Shown: one piece after another, positions 45,488 to 53,822 of the stretch
How the letters are laid out: the number at the start of each line of letters is the position of its first letter
How positions within the stretch are numbered: position 1 is the first letter of the stretch
NCBI RefSeq assembly: GCF_900110955.1
Contig: NZ_FOFR01000011.1
Span: 1 to 64,000 of the forward strand
Length of the DNA: 64,000 bases
Direction: 5' to 3'
Source of the DNA: Lentzea xinjiangensis
GTDB taxonomy: Bacteria > Actinomycetota > Actinomycetes > Mycobacteriales > Pseudonocardiaceae
The notes under the pieces: model-generated
What the model was told of the DNA's origin: nothing
Database searches by the model: none
What the model saw: the letters and a program-made list of their open reading frames with translations, nothing else
Made by a program: the position numbers and the translations under genes

Positions 45488-45760
45488 TCACCACACGATC
45501 GAGCGCAGGATCAGCGCCGCGATGAACACCACGGTGAACGCGAGGTCCAACCCGAACCCGCCGAACCGCAGCGGCGGCAACACCTTGCGCACCGGTGCCA
45601 GCACCGGCTCGGTCACCGCGTGCGTGACCCGGCGGACCTTCCACACCCAGTCACCGCGCGCCTCCAGCGTGACCGCCCAGTCCACGATCATCCGGCCGAT
45701 CATCACGATGATGAACAGCGTCAAGAGCCAGCCGACCACGAAGCCGATCACGCCGAACAA
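45488..45760 (-). CDS. YggT family membrane protein
   Basis: 90 aa with two membrane helices (FGVIGFVVGWLLTLFIIVMIG and LDLAFTVVFIAALILRSIVW) around the YggT loop VTHAVTEPVLAPVRKVLPP. YggT proteins are usually near sepF/ftsZ or proC; here it is solitary. TTG 45760 is chosen because a perfect AGGAGG lies 5 bases upstream. The family is of unknown function. Confidence 0.87.
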   Translation of the reverse strand: MFGVIGFVVGWLLTLFIIVMIGRMIVDWAVTLEARGDWVWKVRRVTHAVTEPVLAPVRKVLPPLRFGGFGLDLAFTVVFIAALILRSIVW

Positions 45761-45914
45761 GTTGGCCTCCTGTTGTGTCCCGTACGTCCATGAAGCCACA
45801 TGAAGCTGAGAGGCGCCTGGCAACTCGCTGAGACAGTCTCCAGCACGTGACGTGCGGACGAAGGCCCGGGCCACCGCCGGGGCGGCCTGCGTCGTGGTGA
45901 CGGCGCCGAGCCGC

Positions 45915-46349
45915 TCACCGCCGGCTGGTCGCCGCCATCGCCACGGCGACGCCGACGACCGTGAGGACGATCCACTGCGTGATCTCCGCCCACCGCGGCG
46001 GATCGTCCCAGAACCACTCGGCGGGGGTCGGCGGGTCGAGCACCCACCGCGGGGCGTCGCCCTGCCGCACGACCAGGTGGTGGCCGGCCAGCAGGGCGCC
46101 CGCCGCGGCGAAGAGGCCGAGGCCGCCCAGGCAGCCGGGGTCCGCGCGGACGGCGGCGCCCAGGCCCGTGATCGCGGCGACGAGGACCAGCGAGCCCAGC
46201 ACCGCGAGGAGCCACGACCAGGTCTCGCCCGTGCCCAGCTCCTCGAAGCCCTGGCGGAAGTAGCCGAAGGACACGATCGCGTAGATCAGCGTCGAGAGGC
46301 CGGCCAGCACCGCGACGCAGCCCGGTCCGTTGTCGTCCACACGTACCAC
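45915..46349 (-). CDS. Hypothetical four-helix membrane protein
   Basis: 144 aa with about four hydrophobic segments: CVAVLAGLSTLIYAIVSFGYF, WSWLLAVLGSLVLVAAITGL, GGLGLFAAAGALLAGHHLVV and ITQWIVLTVVGVAVAMAATS. The exported loop has DPPTPAEWFWDDPPRW. GTG 46349 follows GGGGAG by 3 bases; GTG 46340 is an alternative start. It lies 32 bases downstream of the Nramp-like gene and is probably co-transcribed. Family not recognised. Confidence 0.65.
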   Translation of the reverse strand: MVRVDDNGPGCVAVLAGLSTLIYAIVSFGYFRQGFEELGTGETWSWLLAVLGSLVLVAAITGLGAAVRADPGCLGGLGLFAAAGALLAGHHLVVRQGDAPRWVLDPPTPAEWFWDDPPRWAEITQWIVLTVVGVAVAMAATSRR

Positions 46350-46381
46350 CCACTCCCCGGACAGCCGGTCGGAACGAAGGG

Positions 46382-47869
46382 TCAGAAGCTCACCAGCGGA
46401 GCTCCGGTGACGAACTCGTGGACGAAGTTCACGAAGAAGAACCCGAAGAACACCACGTTCAGCCCGAGCACCACGTAGTGCCACCACCGTGGCCGCGCCG
46501 GGCGGGGGAGCCGCGAGTTCAGGTACATCAGGGCGAACGGGAACATCAGCGCGCCCAGGTTCGACATGTTCGCCGAGATCTGCACCAGCTCGACGGGCAG
46601 CGCGAGGTGCATCGCTCCCGCGATGAGCACCAGCACCAGCAGCATGAACGGGTAGTAGAACCGGCGCGGGTCGTCCTCGATCCGCTTGCGCAGCCGCGGG
46701 GACACCGCGTGCACCGCGTCGGTGAAGTTGCGCACCAGCGCCTCGAAGATGCCGAGCTGCGTGGAGAACAGCACCAGCACGCCCACGACCAGCATCAGGT
46801 AGAACATGCCTTGGCCGTGGAGCACTCCGAGCTGCTCGGCGGTGAACGTCGGCACGTCGGCCGCGGTCGGTTGCCGGCCCGACACCGCGACGATGTGCGC
46901 CATCAGCACGGTCGGCAGCAGCATGCCGAGCATCGCGCCGACGAAGAACACCGCCCACTGGTCGATCAGCAGCAACCGGTACCAGCGCTTCCAGAGCGAG
47001 GTGTTCGCCGGGGTGTCCACAAAGGTCACGCCGACCGGGCGGAGCTCCTGCTTGCCGCCGCGCAGGCCCGCGATGAACCCGACGTGGTGGCCCATGCCGT
47101 AGCCCTTGTCCCGGTAGTGGTTCATCGCGTACCAGTTCAGGCCGGACGCCAGCGCGGTGAAGCCGGCCAGGCCGCCGAGCTGCGTGGCGGTGATGCCCTG
47201 CGGCGGGGCCGCCGGGGTCACCAGGCCGCGCACTCCCTCCGACCACGCGGAGAACGGCACGACCGCCACCGCCACCACGATCAGGACCAGCAGCAGCGAG
47301 CCGACGAGCACCCAGTTCGCCAGCTCCAGCGCTCGCGACACCTTGCGGGCGCCCGCGGTGATCAGGAACACCACGACGAGCAGACCGATCGCCAGCAGCC
47401 GCACGAGCTGGATCTCGTCGGGCCGGTAGCCGCGGCCCGCGATCAGCGCGAAGAGCCCCTGGCCCGCGCCCGCCGCCCAGCCGCCGAAGAGGAACGCGAA
47501 GTAGAAGACCGCCAGCGAGACGGGCACCCAGAACTTCCAGCCCGGCGGGACGCGGCCCCAGCCGACGACCGGCACCTCACCCGTCGCCACGACGTACCGG
47601 GCGATCTCCACGTTGTAGAACGTCTGCAGCAGCGCCGACACGGTGATCACCCAGCCGATGCCGACGAAGCCGAACTCGCCGACCGCCTGCGGGCCGAGCA
47701 GCCACTCGCCGCTGCCGATCGAGATGCCGAGCGCGATCAGGCTCGGGCCGATGACGAACTGCACGACCTGGCGGAGTCCCAGCCTGCGGACCCGGAAGAC
47801 CTCCTCGGGTTCCGGCAGGTCCGCCAGGTCGAGCGGCGGCCTGCTCACCCCGATCTGCATCGACAGCAC
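46382..47869 (-). CDS. Nramp-related membrane transporter lacking the metal motif
   Basis: 495 aa, ~11 helices, LeuT/Nramp-like order. The first helix reads IGPSLIALGISIGSGEWLLGPQ, where true Nramp metal transporters have DPGN; the helix-6 Met/His metal ligand is also not seen (LASGLNWYAMNH). So it probably carries a substrate other than Mn/Fe. GTG 47869 lies 5 bases after GGAGGT; ATG 47860 is an alternative. It is divergent from a cytosine deaminase gene, which may hint at the substrate, but this is weak. Confidence 0.8.
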   Translation of the reverse strand: MLSMQIGVSRPPLDLADLPEPEEVFRVRRLGLRQVVQFVIGPSLIALGISIGSGEWLLGPQAVGEFGFVGIGWVITVSALLQTFYNVEIARYVVATGEVPVVGWGRVPPGWKFWVPVSLAVFYFAFLFGGWAAGAGQGLFALIAGRGYRPDEIQLVRLLAIGLLVVVFLITAGARKVSRALELANWVLVGSLLLVLIVVAVAVVPFSAWSEGVRGLVTPAAPPQGITATQLGGLAGFTALASGLNWYAMNHYRDKGYGMGHHVGFIAGLRGGKQELRPVGVTFVDTPANTSLWKRWYRLLLIDQWAVFFVGAMLGMLLPTVLMAHIVAVSGRQPTAADVPTFTAEQLGVLHGQGMFYLMLVVGVLVLFSTQLGIFEALVRNFTDAVHAVSPRLRKRIEDDPRRFYYPFMLLVLVLIAGAMHLALPVELVQISANMSNLGALMFPFALMYLNSRLPRPARPRWWHYVVLGLNVVFFGFFFVNFVHEFVTGAPLVSF

Positions 47870-48004
47870 TGTCGACCTCCCGGCACGCGGGGAACGGAGC
47901 CACCACTGTCCCGGCGGTACGGGCACCCGGTCAACACATCGCAGCCCGAGAGACCGGCACGCCGATGGCGGTGGAACCGCTCAGGACGAAGTAGCTTGGC
48001 CCGC

Positions 48005-48451
48005 ATGACCTCTGCTGCAGACATGCTGGCCGTCGCCGTCGAAGAGGCGCGGACGGGACTGGCCGAGGGCGGCATCCCCATCGGCGCCGCGCTCTTCGAC
48101 GGCGACGGCAGGCTGCTGGGCCGCGGCCGCAACCGCCGCGTCCAGGACGACGACGCCTCCATGCACGCGGAGACGTCGGCCTTCCGCAACGCGGGCAGGC
48201 AGCGCGGCTACCGCGGCACGACCATGGTCACGACGCTGTCGCCGTGCTGGTACTGCAGCGGCCTGGTGCGCCAGTTCGGCATCTCGCACGTGCTGATCGG
48301 CGAGGCCACCACGTTCCACGGCGGCCACGACTGGCTCGCCCAGCACGGCGTCGGCATCACGGTCGTCGAGGACCCCGGGCTGATCGAGCTGATGACCGCG
48401 TTCATCGCCGAGCGCCCTGAGCTGTGGTACGAGGACATCGGCCGGGACTAG
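48005..48451 (+). CDS. Cytosine deaminase, yeast FCY1 type
   Basis: A 148-aa zinc deaminase. The zinc motifs are MHAETSA (His/Glu) and SPCWYC (two Cys). The overall pattern (GGIPIGAALFDGDGRLLGRGRN, then HAE, TTLSPC, FGISHVLIGEATTFHGG and a C-terminal ERPELWYEDIG) matches yeast cytosine deaminase closely to its last residues. It would turn cytosine into uracil for pyrimidine salvage. ATG 48005; no clear ribosome binding site. Confidence 0.88.
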   Translation: MTSAADMLAVAVEEARTGLAEGGIPIGAALFDGDGRLLGRGRNRRVQDDDASMHAETSAFRNAGRQRGYRGTTMVTTLSPCWYCSGLVRQFGISHVLIGEATTFHGGHDWLAQHGVGITVVEDPGLIELMTAFIAERPELWYEDIGRD

Positions 48452-48458
48452 TGGGTGC

Positions 48459-48782
48459 GTGGCTTCCGTGCTGATCGCCGGCGCGAACGGGGACGCGGGT
48501 GCCGAGGCCGCCCGCCGGCTGGTGCCGGCCGGTCACGCGGTGCGGCTCGACGACACCTCGGACGAGTCCGCCTCGGCGGCGACGCCGGCGGAGCTGGACG
48601 TGCTGGTCAACTGCCGGAGCGCTCCGCTCGCCCGGTGGTGAACGTCGGCGACCGCGGGTCCCCGGAGTCGAGGGCCGCGATCGCCGTGGTCACCGTGGAG
48701 TGCGCGAAGGCCTTCCCGCGGATGCGGATCACCGCAGATCGGACCGGACGGGCCGACCGGCGCCTACTTCGAGGCCGTGTAG
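48459..48782 (+). pseudogene. Short-chain dehydrogenase relic
   Basis: Three pieces of a classical short-chain dehydrogenase in order but in different frames. 48459-48641 encodes the Rossmann start (VLIAGANGDAGAEAARRL...ELDVLVNC). About 48632-48740 in a second frame encodes RPVVNVGDRGSPESRAAIAVVTVECAKAFPRMRITAD, and the end in the first frame again encodes IGPDGPTGAYFEAV-stop, the usual SDR C-terminal GPxGPTGxYF. The YxxxK catalytic centre is deleted. The end overlaps the convergent STAS gene. Confidence 0.68.
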
Positions 48783-49132
48783 CGCTCCACGGCCTCGTCC
48801 ACCGAGCGCACGATCGTGAAGACCGAGTCGAGCCCGGTCGCCTCGATCGGCCGCAACGCCGCTCGCGCGGCCGCGACGACGATGAAGTCGACCCCGGCGC
48901 GGGAGGCGCGCTGCTGTCCCAGCACCAGCGCCTCCAGCCCGGCGGAGCCGAGGAACTTCACGCCGGCCAGATCGACGACGACCGCACGGTTCGCTTCCAC
49001 CACGTGGCTGTCCAGGGGACCGTTCAGCTCGCTGCTGCTCGTGGTGTCGAGCTCGCCGGACACGTGCAGCACGACGACGTCGGAGGTGATCCGGTCGACG
49101 ACCACAGAGGCCAGGGCGGTGGGGTCGGGCAC
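48764..49132 (-). CDS. STAS domain anti-sigma factor antagonist
   Basis: 122 aa with the STAS fold: VVVLHVSGELDTTSSSELNGPL, then VVDLAGVKFLGSAGLEALV, where Ser of LGSAG is the site phosphorylated by RsbW-like kinases in this family. No kinase or phosphatase gene is adjacent. GTG 49132 is favoured by GGGAGA 6 bases upstream; the frame is open to 49159. Probably feeds a stress sigma factor; the sigma-B-type gene at 52422 is the nearest candidate. Confidence 0.88.
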   Translation of the reverse strand: MPDPTALASVVVDRITSDVVVLHVSGELDTTSSSELNGPLDSHVVEANRAVVVDLAGVKFLGSAGLEALVLGQQRASRAGVDFIVVAAARAALRPIEATGLDSVFTIVRSVDEAVERYTASK

Positions 49133-49152
49133 GCTGTCTCCCTTCGAGAACT

Positions 49153-49926
49153 TCAACACCCCACGTTAACGCGGCCCTGGGAGACCAGCCAACGCCCCCT
49201 CAGCGAGGAGCGGCCCTCGGCCAGTGCGGCGTCGACGTGCTGGGTCAGGCGGGCGTGCAGTTCGTGACAGACGGTGAAGCCGAGCCGGACGTCGTCCGGC
49301 GGGCACTGCACCGGCAGCAGCTGCGCGAACGGGTCACCGCCGATGGTGTCGACGGCGGTCAGGAACCCCACCAGAGCCCCCACCAGGCGCCGGTGCAGCC
49401 CGAACAGCGACAGCGCGTTGGCGAGCGCCAGGGTGGGCGCCGGCATGTCGTCGACGCTCGGGCCGGGACCGCCGTCGAGGTCGCGCAGCGTCACGGTGAA
49501 CAGCACCGAGTGCGTGCGTTCCGACCGGGCGCCGTACGCGTCGCCGTGGATGTCGCGCAGCACCGAGCGCATCTCCCGGCGCGGCCGCCAGAACGCGTTG
49601 TGCTTGCGCAGCTCGGCCTCGCCCGCGTCGGAGAGCACCGCGGGCTGGGTCGTCTCGGTGAGCGAGCGCAGGCTCTCCTCCCAGCGCGCTTCCAGCGCCG
49701 CGCGGAACTGGGTCAGCGCCGGGTGGTCCTCCCAGCCGGGGTCGACGTCGTCGAAGCCGCGCATCCGCAGCTCGTAGCAGATCCACAGCGTGAGCTGCAG
49801 GTCGTCGTCCAGCCACGCCTGCCTGGTGCCGCCGCTGACCAGCAGCGCCGGTCGCGGCAGCGGTGGGACGCGCAGCGCGGCGACGAGTGCGGCGCTCATG
49901 TGGCCGCGGGGAGCAGGGAGGCGCAT
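49153..49926 (-). CDS. Iron-containing redox enzyme-like protein, divergent C-terminus
   Basis: 257 aa related to the heme-oxygenase-like iron-containing redox enzyme family: LDDDLQLTLWICYELRMRGFDDVDPGWEDHPAL, then LRDIHGDAYGARSERTHSVLFTVTLRDLDG and LALANALSLFGLHRRLVGALVGFLTAVD. Family members are usually ~330 aa; the C-terminal third, which carries more metal ligands, is replaced by an unrelated tail (VRLGFTVCHELHARLTQHVD). It may be a degraded or repurposed form. ATG 49926 overlaps the ligase stop (ATGA), which suggests coupled translation. Confidence 0.72.
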   Translation of the reverse strand: MRLPAPRGHMSAALVAALRVPPLPRPALLVSGGTRQAWLDDDLQLTLWICYELRMRGFDDVDPGWEDHPALTQFRAALEARWEESLRSLTETTQPAVLSDAGEAELRKHNAFWRPRREMRSVLRDIHGDAYGARSERTHSVLFTVTLRDLDGGPGPSVDDMPAPTLALANALSLFGLHRRLVGALVGFLTAVDTIGGDPFAQLLPVQCPPDDVRLGFTVCHELHARLTQHVDAALAEGRSSLRGRWLVSQGRVNVGC

Positions 49927-50993
49927 CAGGTTTCCTCACGCGTTCGGGCTATCAGCTGGTCCACAAGGGACTCGGGGTCCGGGCAGCGTCGTTGCCTGGC
50001 GGCACCGCAGCCGTTGCGGCGCAACCAGTCCATGTGCCGCTCCACAGTAGACAGCGTGCCGCGATCGCGCAGCGCGGGCGCCACGTGGTCGACGAGCGAC
50101 AGTGCCCGGTCGAACGCGGGGGAGAGCTTTCCGGTGTGCGGGTCGGCGGCCAGTCCGTCGGCCCCGTCGCGCGACGCACGCCAATATGCCGCTCGCAGCA
50201 CGGAATCGTCCACCCTCTGTTCGGAGGGTTCGGACGCGACGAGAGCGCGGATCAGCTCCGCGAGGACGACCACTTCCGTTGCCAGCTGCGGGATGTCCGC
50301 CACCCGGATCTCCACCGTCGGGTGGTCCTGCGACGGCCGCACGTCCCAGTAGACCATCGCCCTGTCCAGCAGGGCCTGGGTCGCGATGACCGCGTCGACG
50401 GTCCGGTCGTAGTGCTCGGGGCCGTCCCACTCGGGAGGCGGCCCGCTCACCGGCCAGCGTGACCACACCATCGACCGCCAGCTCGCGTACCCGGTGTCCT
50501 CTCCCCCGTAGATCGGGGAGTTCGCGCTGAGGGCGAGCAGCGTCGGCAGCCACGGCCGCAGCTTGTTCGACGCCCGCAAGGTCTCCGCCTTGCTCTCGAC
50601 GCCCACGTGCACGTGCAGTCCGCAAGCACCTTGCCCGATCACGAGCCTGCGGTGGGAGTACTCGATCTGGTGATACCGGGGGTCATCCGATCCGGGGGGA
50701 GGGCCCGCTTCGCCGATCGGCGGCATGCCCGTGGCCACCAGCCGCGCCCCGGCCTCGTCGGCGGCCCGCACGAGCGTGCGCCGTGCCGCGCGGACCTGCT
50801 CGTCCAGCTCCTCGAAGGAGTGGGTGACGCCCGTGGCGACCTCGATCTGGAACGGCGTCAGCTCGCCCTGGACGTCGAGGTCTCCCGGCGCGCGGGAGAT
50901 CTTCCTGACCTGCGGCGCCAGCGCCACCGGCCGCCGCGACTCCGGGTCGACGAGGAGGAACTCCTGTTCCACGCCGACGGTGTAGTGATTCAT
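49926..50993 (-). CDS. YbdK-type carboxylate-amine ligase (GCS2 family)
   Basis: 355 aa of the glutamate-cysteine ligase type 2 family. The N-terminal GVEQEFLLVDPESRRPVA, GELTPFQIEVATGV, GACGLHVHVGVE and VEIRVADIP motifs are all present. Family members join glutamate to an amine or cysteine in an ATP-dependent way; E. coli YbdK is a weak gamma-glutamylcysteine ligase. The true substrate is unknown. ATG 50993 has no clear ribosome binding site. Translationally coupled to the redox-enzyme-like gene. Confidence 0.9.
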   Translation of the reverse strand: MNHYTVGVEQEFLLVDPESRRPVALAPQVRKISRAPGDLDVQGELTPFQIEVATGVTHSFEELDEQVRAARRTLVRAADEAGARLVATGMPPIGEAGPPPGSDDPRYHQIEYSHRRLVIGQGACGLHVHVGVESKAETLRASNKLRPWLPTLLALSANSPIYGGEDTGYASWRSMVWSRWPVSGPPPEWDGPEHYDRTVDAVIATQALLDRAMVYWDVRPSQDHPTVEIRVADIPQLATEVVVLAELIRALVASEPSEQRVDDSVLRAAYWRASRDGADGLAADPHTGKLSPAFDRALSLVDHVAPALRDRGTLSTVERHMDWLRRNGCGAARQRRCPDPESLVDQLIARTREET

Positions 50994-51042
50994 CGGAGAG
51001 CGGGTACCCGCACGTCGTGCTGATCAACCACGAGGTGTCCGA

Positions 51043-51966
51043 ATGAGACTGCGCCGCAGCGACCCGGCTCGTCCCGGCTGGACCCGTCGCCGGCACGGCG
51101 GCGGTTTCCGGTACGTGGACGCCACCGGCAACGCCCTCACCGCCGACGACGTGGCGCGGGTGAAGGCCCTGGTCATCCCGCCCGCGTGGCGGGACGTCTG
51201 GATCTCCCCGCACCCCAACGGCCACATCCAGGCCATCGGCTACGACGAGGCGGGCCGCCGCCAGTACCTCTACCACGAGAAGTGGCGGATCGACCGGGAC
51301 GCGGAGAAGTTCGACCGGGTGCTGGAACTCGCCCCGCGCCTGCCGAAGTTCCGCGCGCAGATCGAGCAGGACATGAGGTCGCGGGGCCGCAAGCGGTTGC
51401 TCGCCATCGCCCTGCGGATGCTCGACCTCGGCGTGTTCCGGGTGGGCCACGAGCAGTACACCGAGGACAACGGCACCCACGGGGTCGCCACCCTGCTCTG
51501 CGAGCACCTCAGCGTGCGCGGCCACCGCGTGCGGTTCCGGTTCCCCGCCAAGCACGGCGTCGAGGTGGACGAGGAGATCACCGACCCCAAGCTCGCCCGC
51601 GCCGTCCGGTCGCTGCTCAGGGACAGGACGCCGGACTGCCGCCTCTTCGACCTCACCGCGGACGACGTCAACGAGCGGTTCCGCGAGCTGGTCGGCGCCG
51701 AGTTCAGCGTGAAGGACCTGCGCACCTGGCACGCCACGGTCCGCGCGGCCGAGGCGTTCGCCAGGGCCTTGCGGGAACGCGGCAAGCCGTCGAAGCGAGC
51801 GGTCAGCGCGGTCATGAAGGAGGTCTCCGGGCACCTGGGCAACACGGCCGCCGTCGCGCGGAAGTCCTACGTGGACCCGCGTCTGGTCGAGGCCTTCGAG
51901 AAGGGCGAGGTCATCGGCAACGGCGATCCCGAGCGGGCGGTGCGCAAGCTGCTCAGGAAGCCTTGA
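51043..51966 (+). CDS. DNA topoisomerase IB (poxvirus/bacterial type)
   Basis: 307 aa. Relaxes supercoils through a 3'-phosphotyrosine link. N-terminal motif GFRYVDATG, then VIPPAWRDVWISPHPNGHIQAIGYDEAGRRQYLYH (DNA-binding core), the catalytic domain with KDLRTWHATV, and the nucleophile Tyr276 in ARKSYVDPRL. Length is typical of bacterial type IB enzymes. It has an ATG start. The 3' end overlaps the convergent DUF4383 gene by 14 bp. Confidence 0.94.
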   Translation: MRLRRSDPARPGWTRRRHGGGFRYVDATGNALTADDVARVKALVIPPAWRDVWISPHPNGHIQAIGYDEAGRRQYLYHEKWRIDRDAEKFDRVLELAPRLPKFRAQIEQDMRSRGRKRLLAIALRMLDLGVFRVGHEQYTEDNGTHGVATLLCEHLSVRGHRVRFRFPAKHGVEVDEEITDPKLARAVRSLLRDRTPDCRLFDLTADDVNERFRELVGAEFSVKDLRTWHATVRAAEAFARALRERGKPSKRAVSAVMKEVSGHLGNTAAVARKSYVDPRLVEAFEKGEVIGNGDPERAVRKLLRKP

Positions 51967-52378
51967 GCGCGGCGGCCCGGTCGCACTGCCGGCACCAGAC
52001 GGCGCCCTGCGCCACCGCCAGCGCCGCGAACCCGCTGAGCAGGTGCAGCGCGTTGCTGCCGGAGTTGACGTTCAGGAAGTTGACCACCTGGTCGTCGTAG
52101 CGGGCCGTCCCGAACCCGAAGAGCACCAGGAACGACGCCGCCACGAGCAGGCCGGTGCCGCTCAGCGCCCTCAGGCGCGGGTAGGACAGCAGCAACGCGG
52201 CGCCGGCCAGCACGTGGATCGTGTTCTGCAACGGGTTCACGCGCAGCCCCGCGACCCAGGTGTCCGACTCGCCGGCGAAGGACGAGAACCCGGTCGCGAA
52301 GAACCCGGCCACGCCCCAGAGCACGAGCACCGCGCCCGTGCCGATCGCCAGTTTCTGGGGCCACCTCAACCGGTTCAT
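51953..52378 (-). CDS. DUF4383 membrane protein
   Basis: 141 aa with four membrane helices and the DUF4383 hallmarks: FSSFAG near the first helix, VNPLQNTIHVLAGAALLL in the second and NVNSGSNALHLLSGFAALAV in the last, i.e. two N-x-x-H-x-L helix motifs. ATG 52378. Function unknown. Such genes are often in stress (sigma-B-type) regulons of actinobacteria, and a sigma-B-type gene lies directly upstream on the same strand. Confidence 0.87.
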   Translation of the reverse strand: MNRLRWPQKLAIGTGAVLVLWGVAGFFATGFSSFAGESDTWVAGLRVNPLQNTIHVLAGAALLLSYPRLRALSGTGLLVAASFLVLFGFGTARYDDQVVNFLNVNSGSNALHLLSGFAALAVAQGAVWCRQCDRAAALKAS

Positions 52379-52421
52379 GCCGCCAGTATCGCCAGAACCG
52401 GACATTCCCGCTCGCCCATCC

Positions 52422-53141
52422 TCACTCCTCCGCCAGCAGGTCGTGCCGCAGCTGCTCCAGCGACTTGGTGAGCAGCCGCGAGACGTGCATCTGCGAGATC
52501 CCGACGCGGCGCGCGATCTCCGTCTGGGTCAGCCGGCCGAAGAACCGCAGGACCACGATGGTCCGCTCACGCCGGGGAAGGCCCCGCAGCATCGGCTGCA
52601 GGGCCTCGTGGATCTCGACGCCCTCCAGTGCCGGGTCGTCGACCGTGGAGTTCTCCAACGAGTCGAGCGGCGCGAAGGCGACGTTCTTCTCGACGCGCAG
52701 GCCCTCGTAGACGTCGCTCACCGGCACGCCGAGGTGCCGGGCGATCTCGGAGGGCGTGGGGGACCGCCCGGTCCGGTGCGACAGCTCGGCCGTCGCGCCG
52801 TCGATCGCGTCGCACAGCTCCTTCAACCGCCGCGGCACCCGCACGGCCCAGCACTGGTCGCGGAAGTGCCTGCGCACCTCGCCGGTGATCGTGGGCACGG
52901 CGTAGGACAGGAAGTCCGTCTGCCGACCCACGTCGAACCGGTCGATGGCGTTGATCAACCCGACCGCCGCCACCTGGGCGAGGTCTTCCATCGGCTCGCC
53001 GCGTTCGCTGAAGCGGCGGGCGATGTGCCGGGCGAGCGGGAGGTACTCCCGCACCAGCCGGTCCCGCAACGCGTAGTAACGCGGCGAGTCGCGGCCGGTG
53101 CGGGCGAGGTCCTCAAACGCCGCGTGCTGGTCGGGCGTCAA
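52422..53141 (-). CDS. SigB/SigF-type stress sigma factor
   Basis: 239 aa with regions 2-4: YLPLARHIARRFSERGEPMEDLAQVAAVGLINAIDRFD (2.1-2.2), FLSYAVPTITGEVRRHFRDQCWAVRVPRRLKEL (2.3-3.0), region 3 and region 4 with TQTEIARRVGISQMHVSRLLTKSLEQLR. The length and the DFLSYAVPTI motif are typical of the general stress sigma family. TTG 53141 is the likely start, as a stop codon closes the frame shortly upstream. Lies 12 bases after the SRPBCC gene. No adjacent RsbW-type anti-sigma gene. Confidence 0.92.
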   Translation of the reverse strand: MTPDQHAAFEDLARTGRDSPRYYALRDRLVREYLPLARHIARRFSERGEPMEDLAQVAAVGLINAIDRFDVGRQTDFLSYAVPTITGEVRRHFRDQCWAVRVPRRLKELCDAIDGATAELSHRTGRSPTPSEIARHLGVPVSDVYEGLRVEKNVAFAPLDSLENSTVDDPALEGVEIHEALQPMLRGLPRRERTIVVLRFFGRLTQTEIARRVGISQMHVSRLLTKSLEQLRHDLLAEE

Positions 53142-53153
53142 CGCGCACCGCGA

Positions 53154-53618
53154 TCAGACCTGGGGCGGCGGCGTGACGTCGCCCCGCCAAGCGCCGGTCT
53201 CGGTGCCGCGGTTCTCGATGAACTCCTTGAACCGCTTGAGGTCGCCCTCGATCCGGTGGCCGACCACGCCCAGCGCGGCACCCGCCTTCTCGGTGAGGGT
53301 CTCGGGCTCGTACTCCATCTGGAGGTGGACCCGCGTCGTGTCGTTGTCGAGCCGGTGGAACGTGACCACACCACCCTGCGGCGGTCCGTCGACCGTGGTC
53401 CACGCGACGCGCTCGTCGGGGTGCTGCTCGGTGATCTCCGCGTCGAACTCGCGGACGACCCCACCGATCTTCGTGGTCCAGTGAGTCCTGGTCGGCGTGA
53501 CCTGGTCGATCTTCTCGACGCCGTCCATGAACGCCGGGAAGGATTCGAACTGGGTCCACTGGTTGTACGCCGTGCTCACAGGAACATGGACGTCCACCGA
53601 CTTCTCAATGGTGGTCAC
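53154..53618 (-). CDS. SRPBCC family protein
   Basis: 154 aa of the START/polyketide-cyclase fold: VDVHVPVSTAYNQWTQFESFPAFMDGVEKI, then TRVHLQMEYEPETLTEKAGAALGVVGHRIEGDLKRFKEFIENRG, the coenzyme-Q-binding/cyclase-like subgroup common in actinobacteria. It may bind a hydrophobic ligand. GTG 53618 has AAGGAGGAGG 5 bases upstream. First gene of the SRPBCC-sigma transcript. Confidence 0.88.
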   Translation of the reverse strand: MTTIEKSVDVHVPVSTAYNQWTQFESFPAFMDGVEKIDQVTPTRTHWTTKIGGVVREFDAEITEQHPDERVAWTTVDGPPQGGVVTFHRLDNDTTRVHLQMEYEPETLTEKAGAALGVVGHRIEGDLKRFKEFIENRGTETGAWRGDVTPPPQV

Positions 53619-53653
53619 GAAACCTCCTCCTTCATCTTGGTGTCATCAGGTGA

Positions 53654-53678
53654 GTACCCAGGTCACTCGGTGTTACAC
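53654..53678 (-). promoter_or_regulatory. Candidate sigma-B/F-type promoter for SRPBCC-sigma
   Basis: Read on the reverse strand, GTGT (53678-53675), a 15-base spacer and GGGTAC (53659-53654). The actinobacterial sigma-B/F consensus is GTTT-N14-16-GGGTA(T/C), so the -10 is perfect and the -35 has one mismatch. It lies 36 bases before the SRPBCC start. Confidence 0.4.
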
Positions 53679-53822
53679 ATCGCCTTCAGTCCACTCTGGA
53701 CAGTCACGGTCGGTGACCGATCGCTCGCCATCCGCGCATCACGAATCCGACCGTGGTGGTCGACATCACGTCCGGTGGCGGCATACTGCTCGGTATGTGA
53801 CACGGGCCACTAGGAGGCGCTG

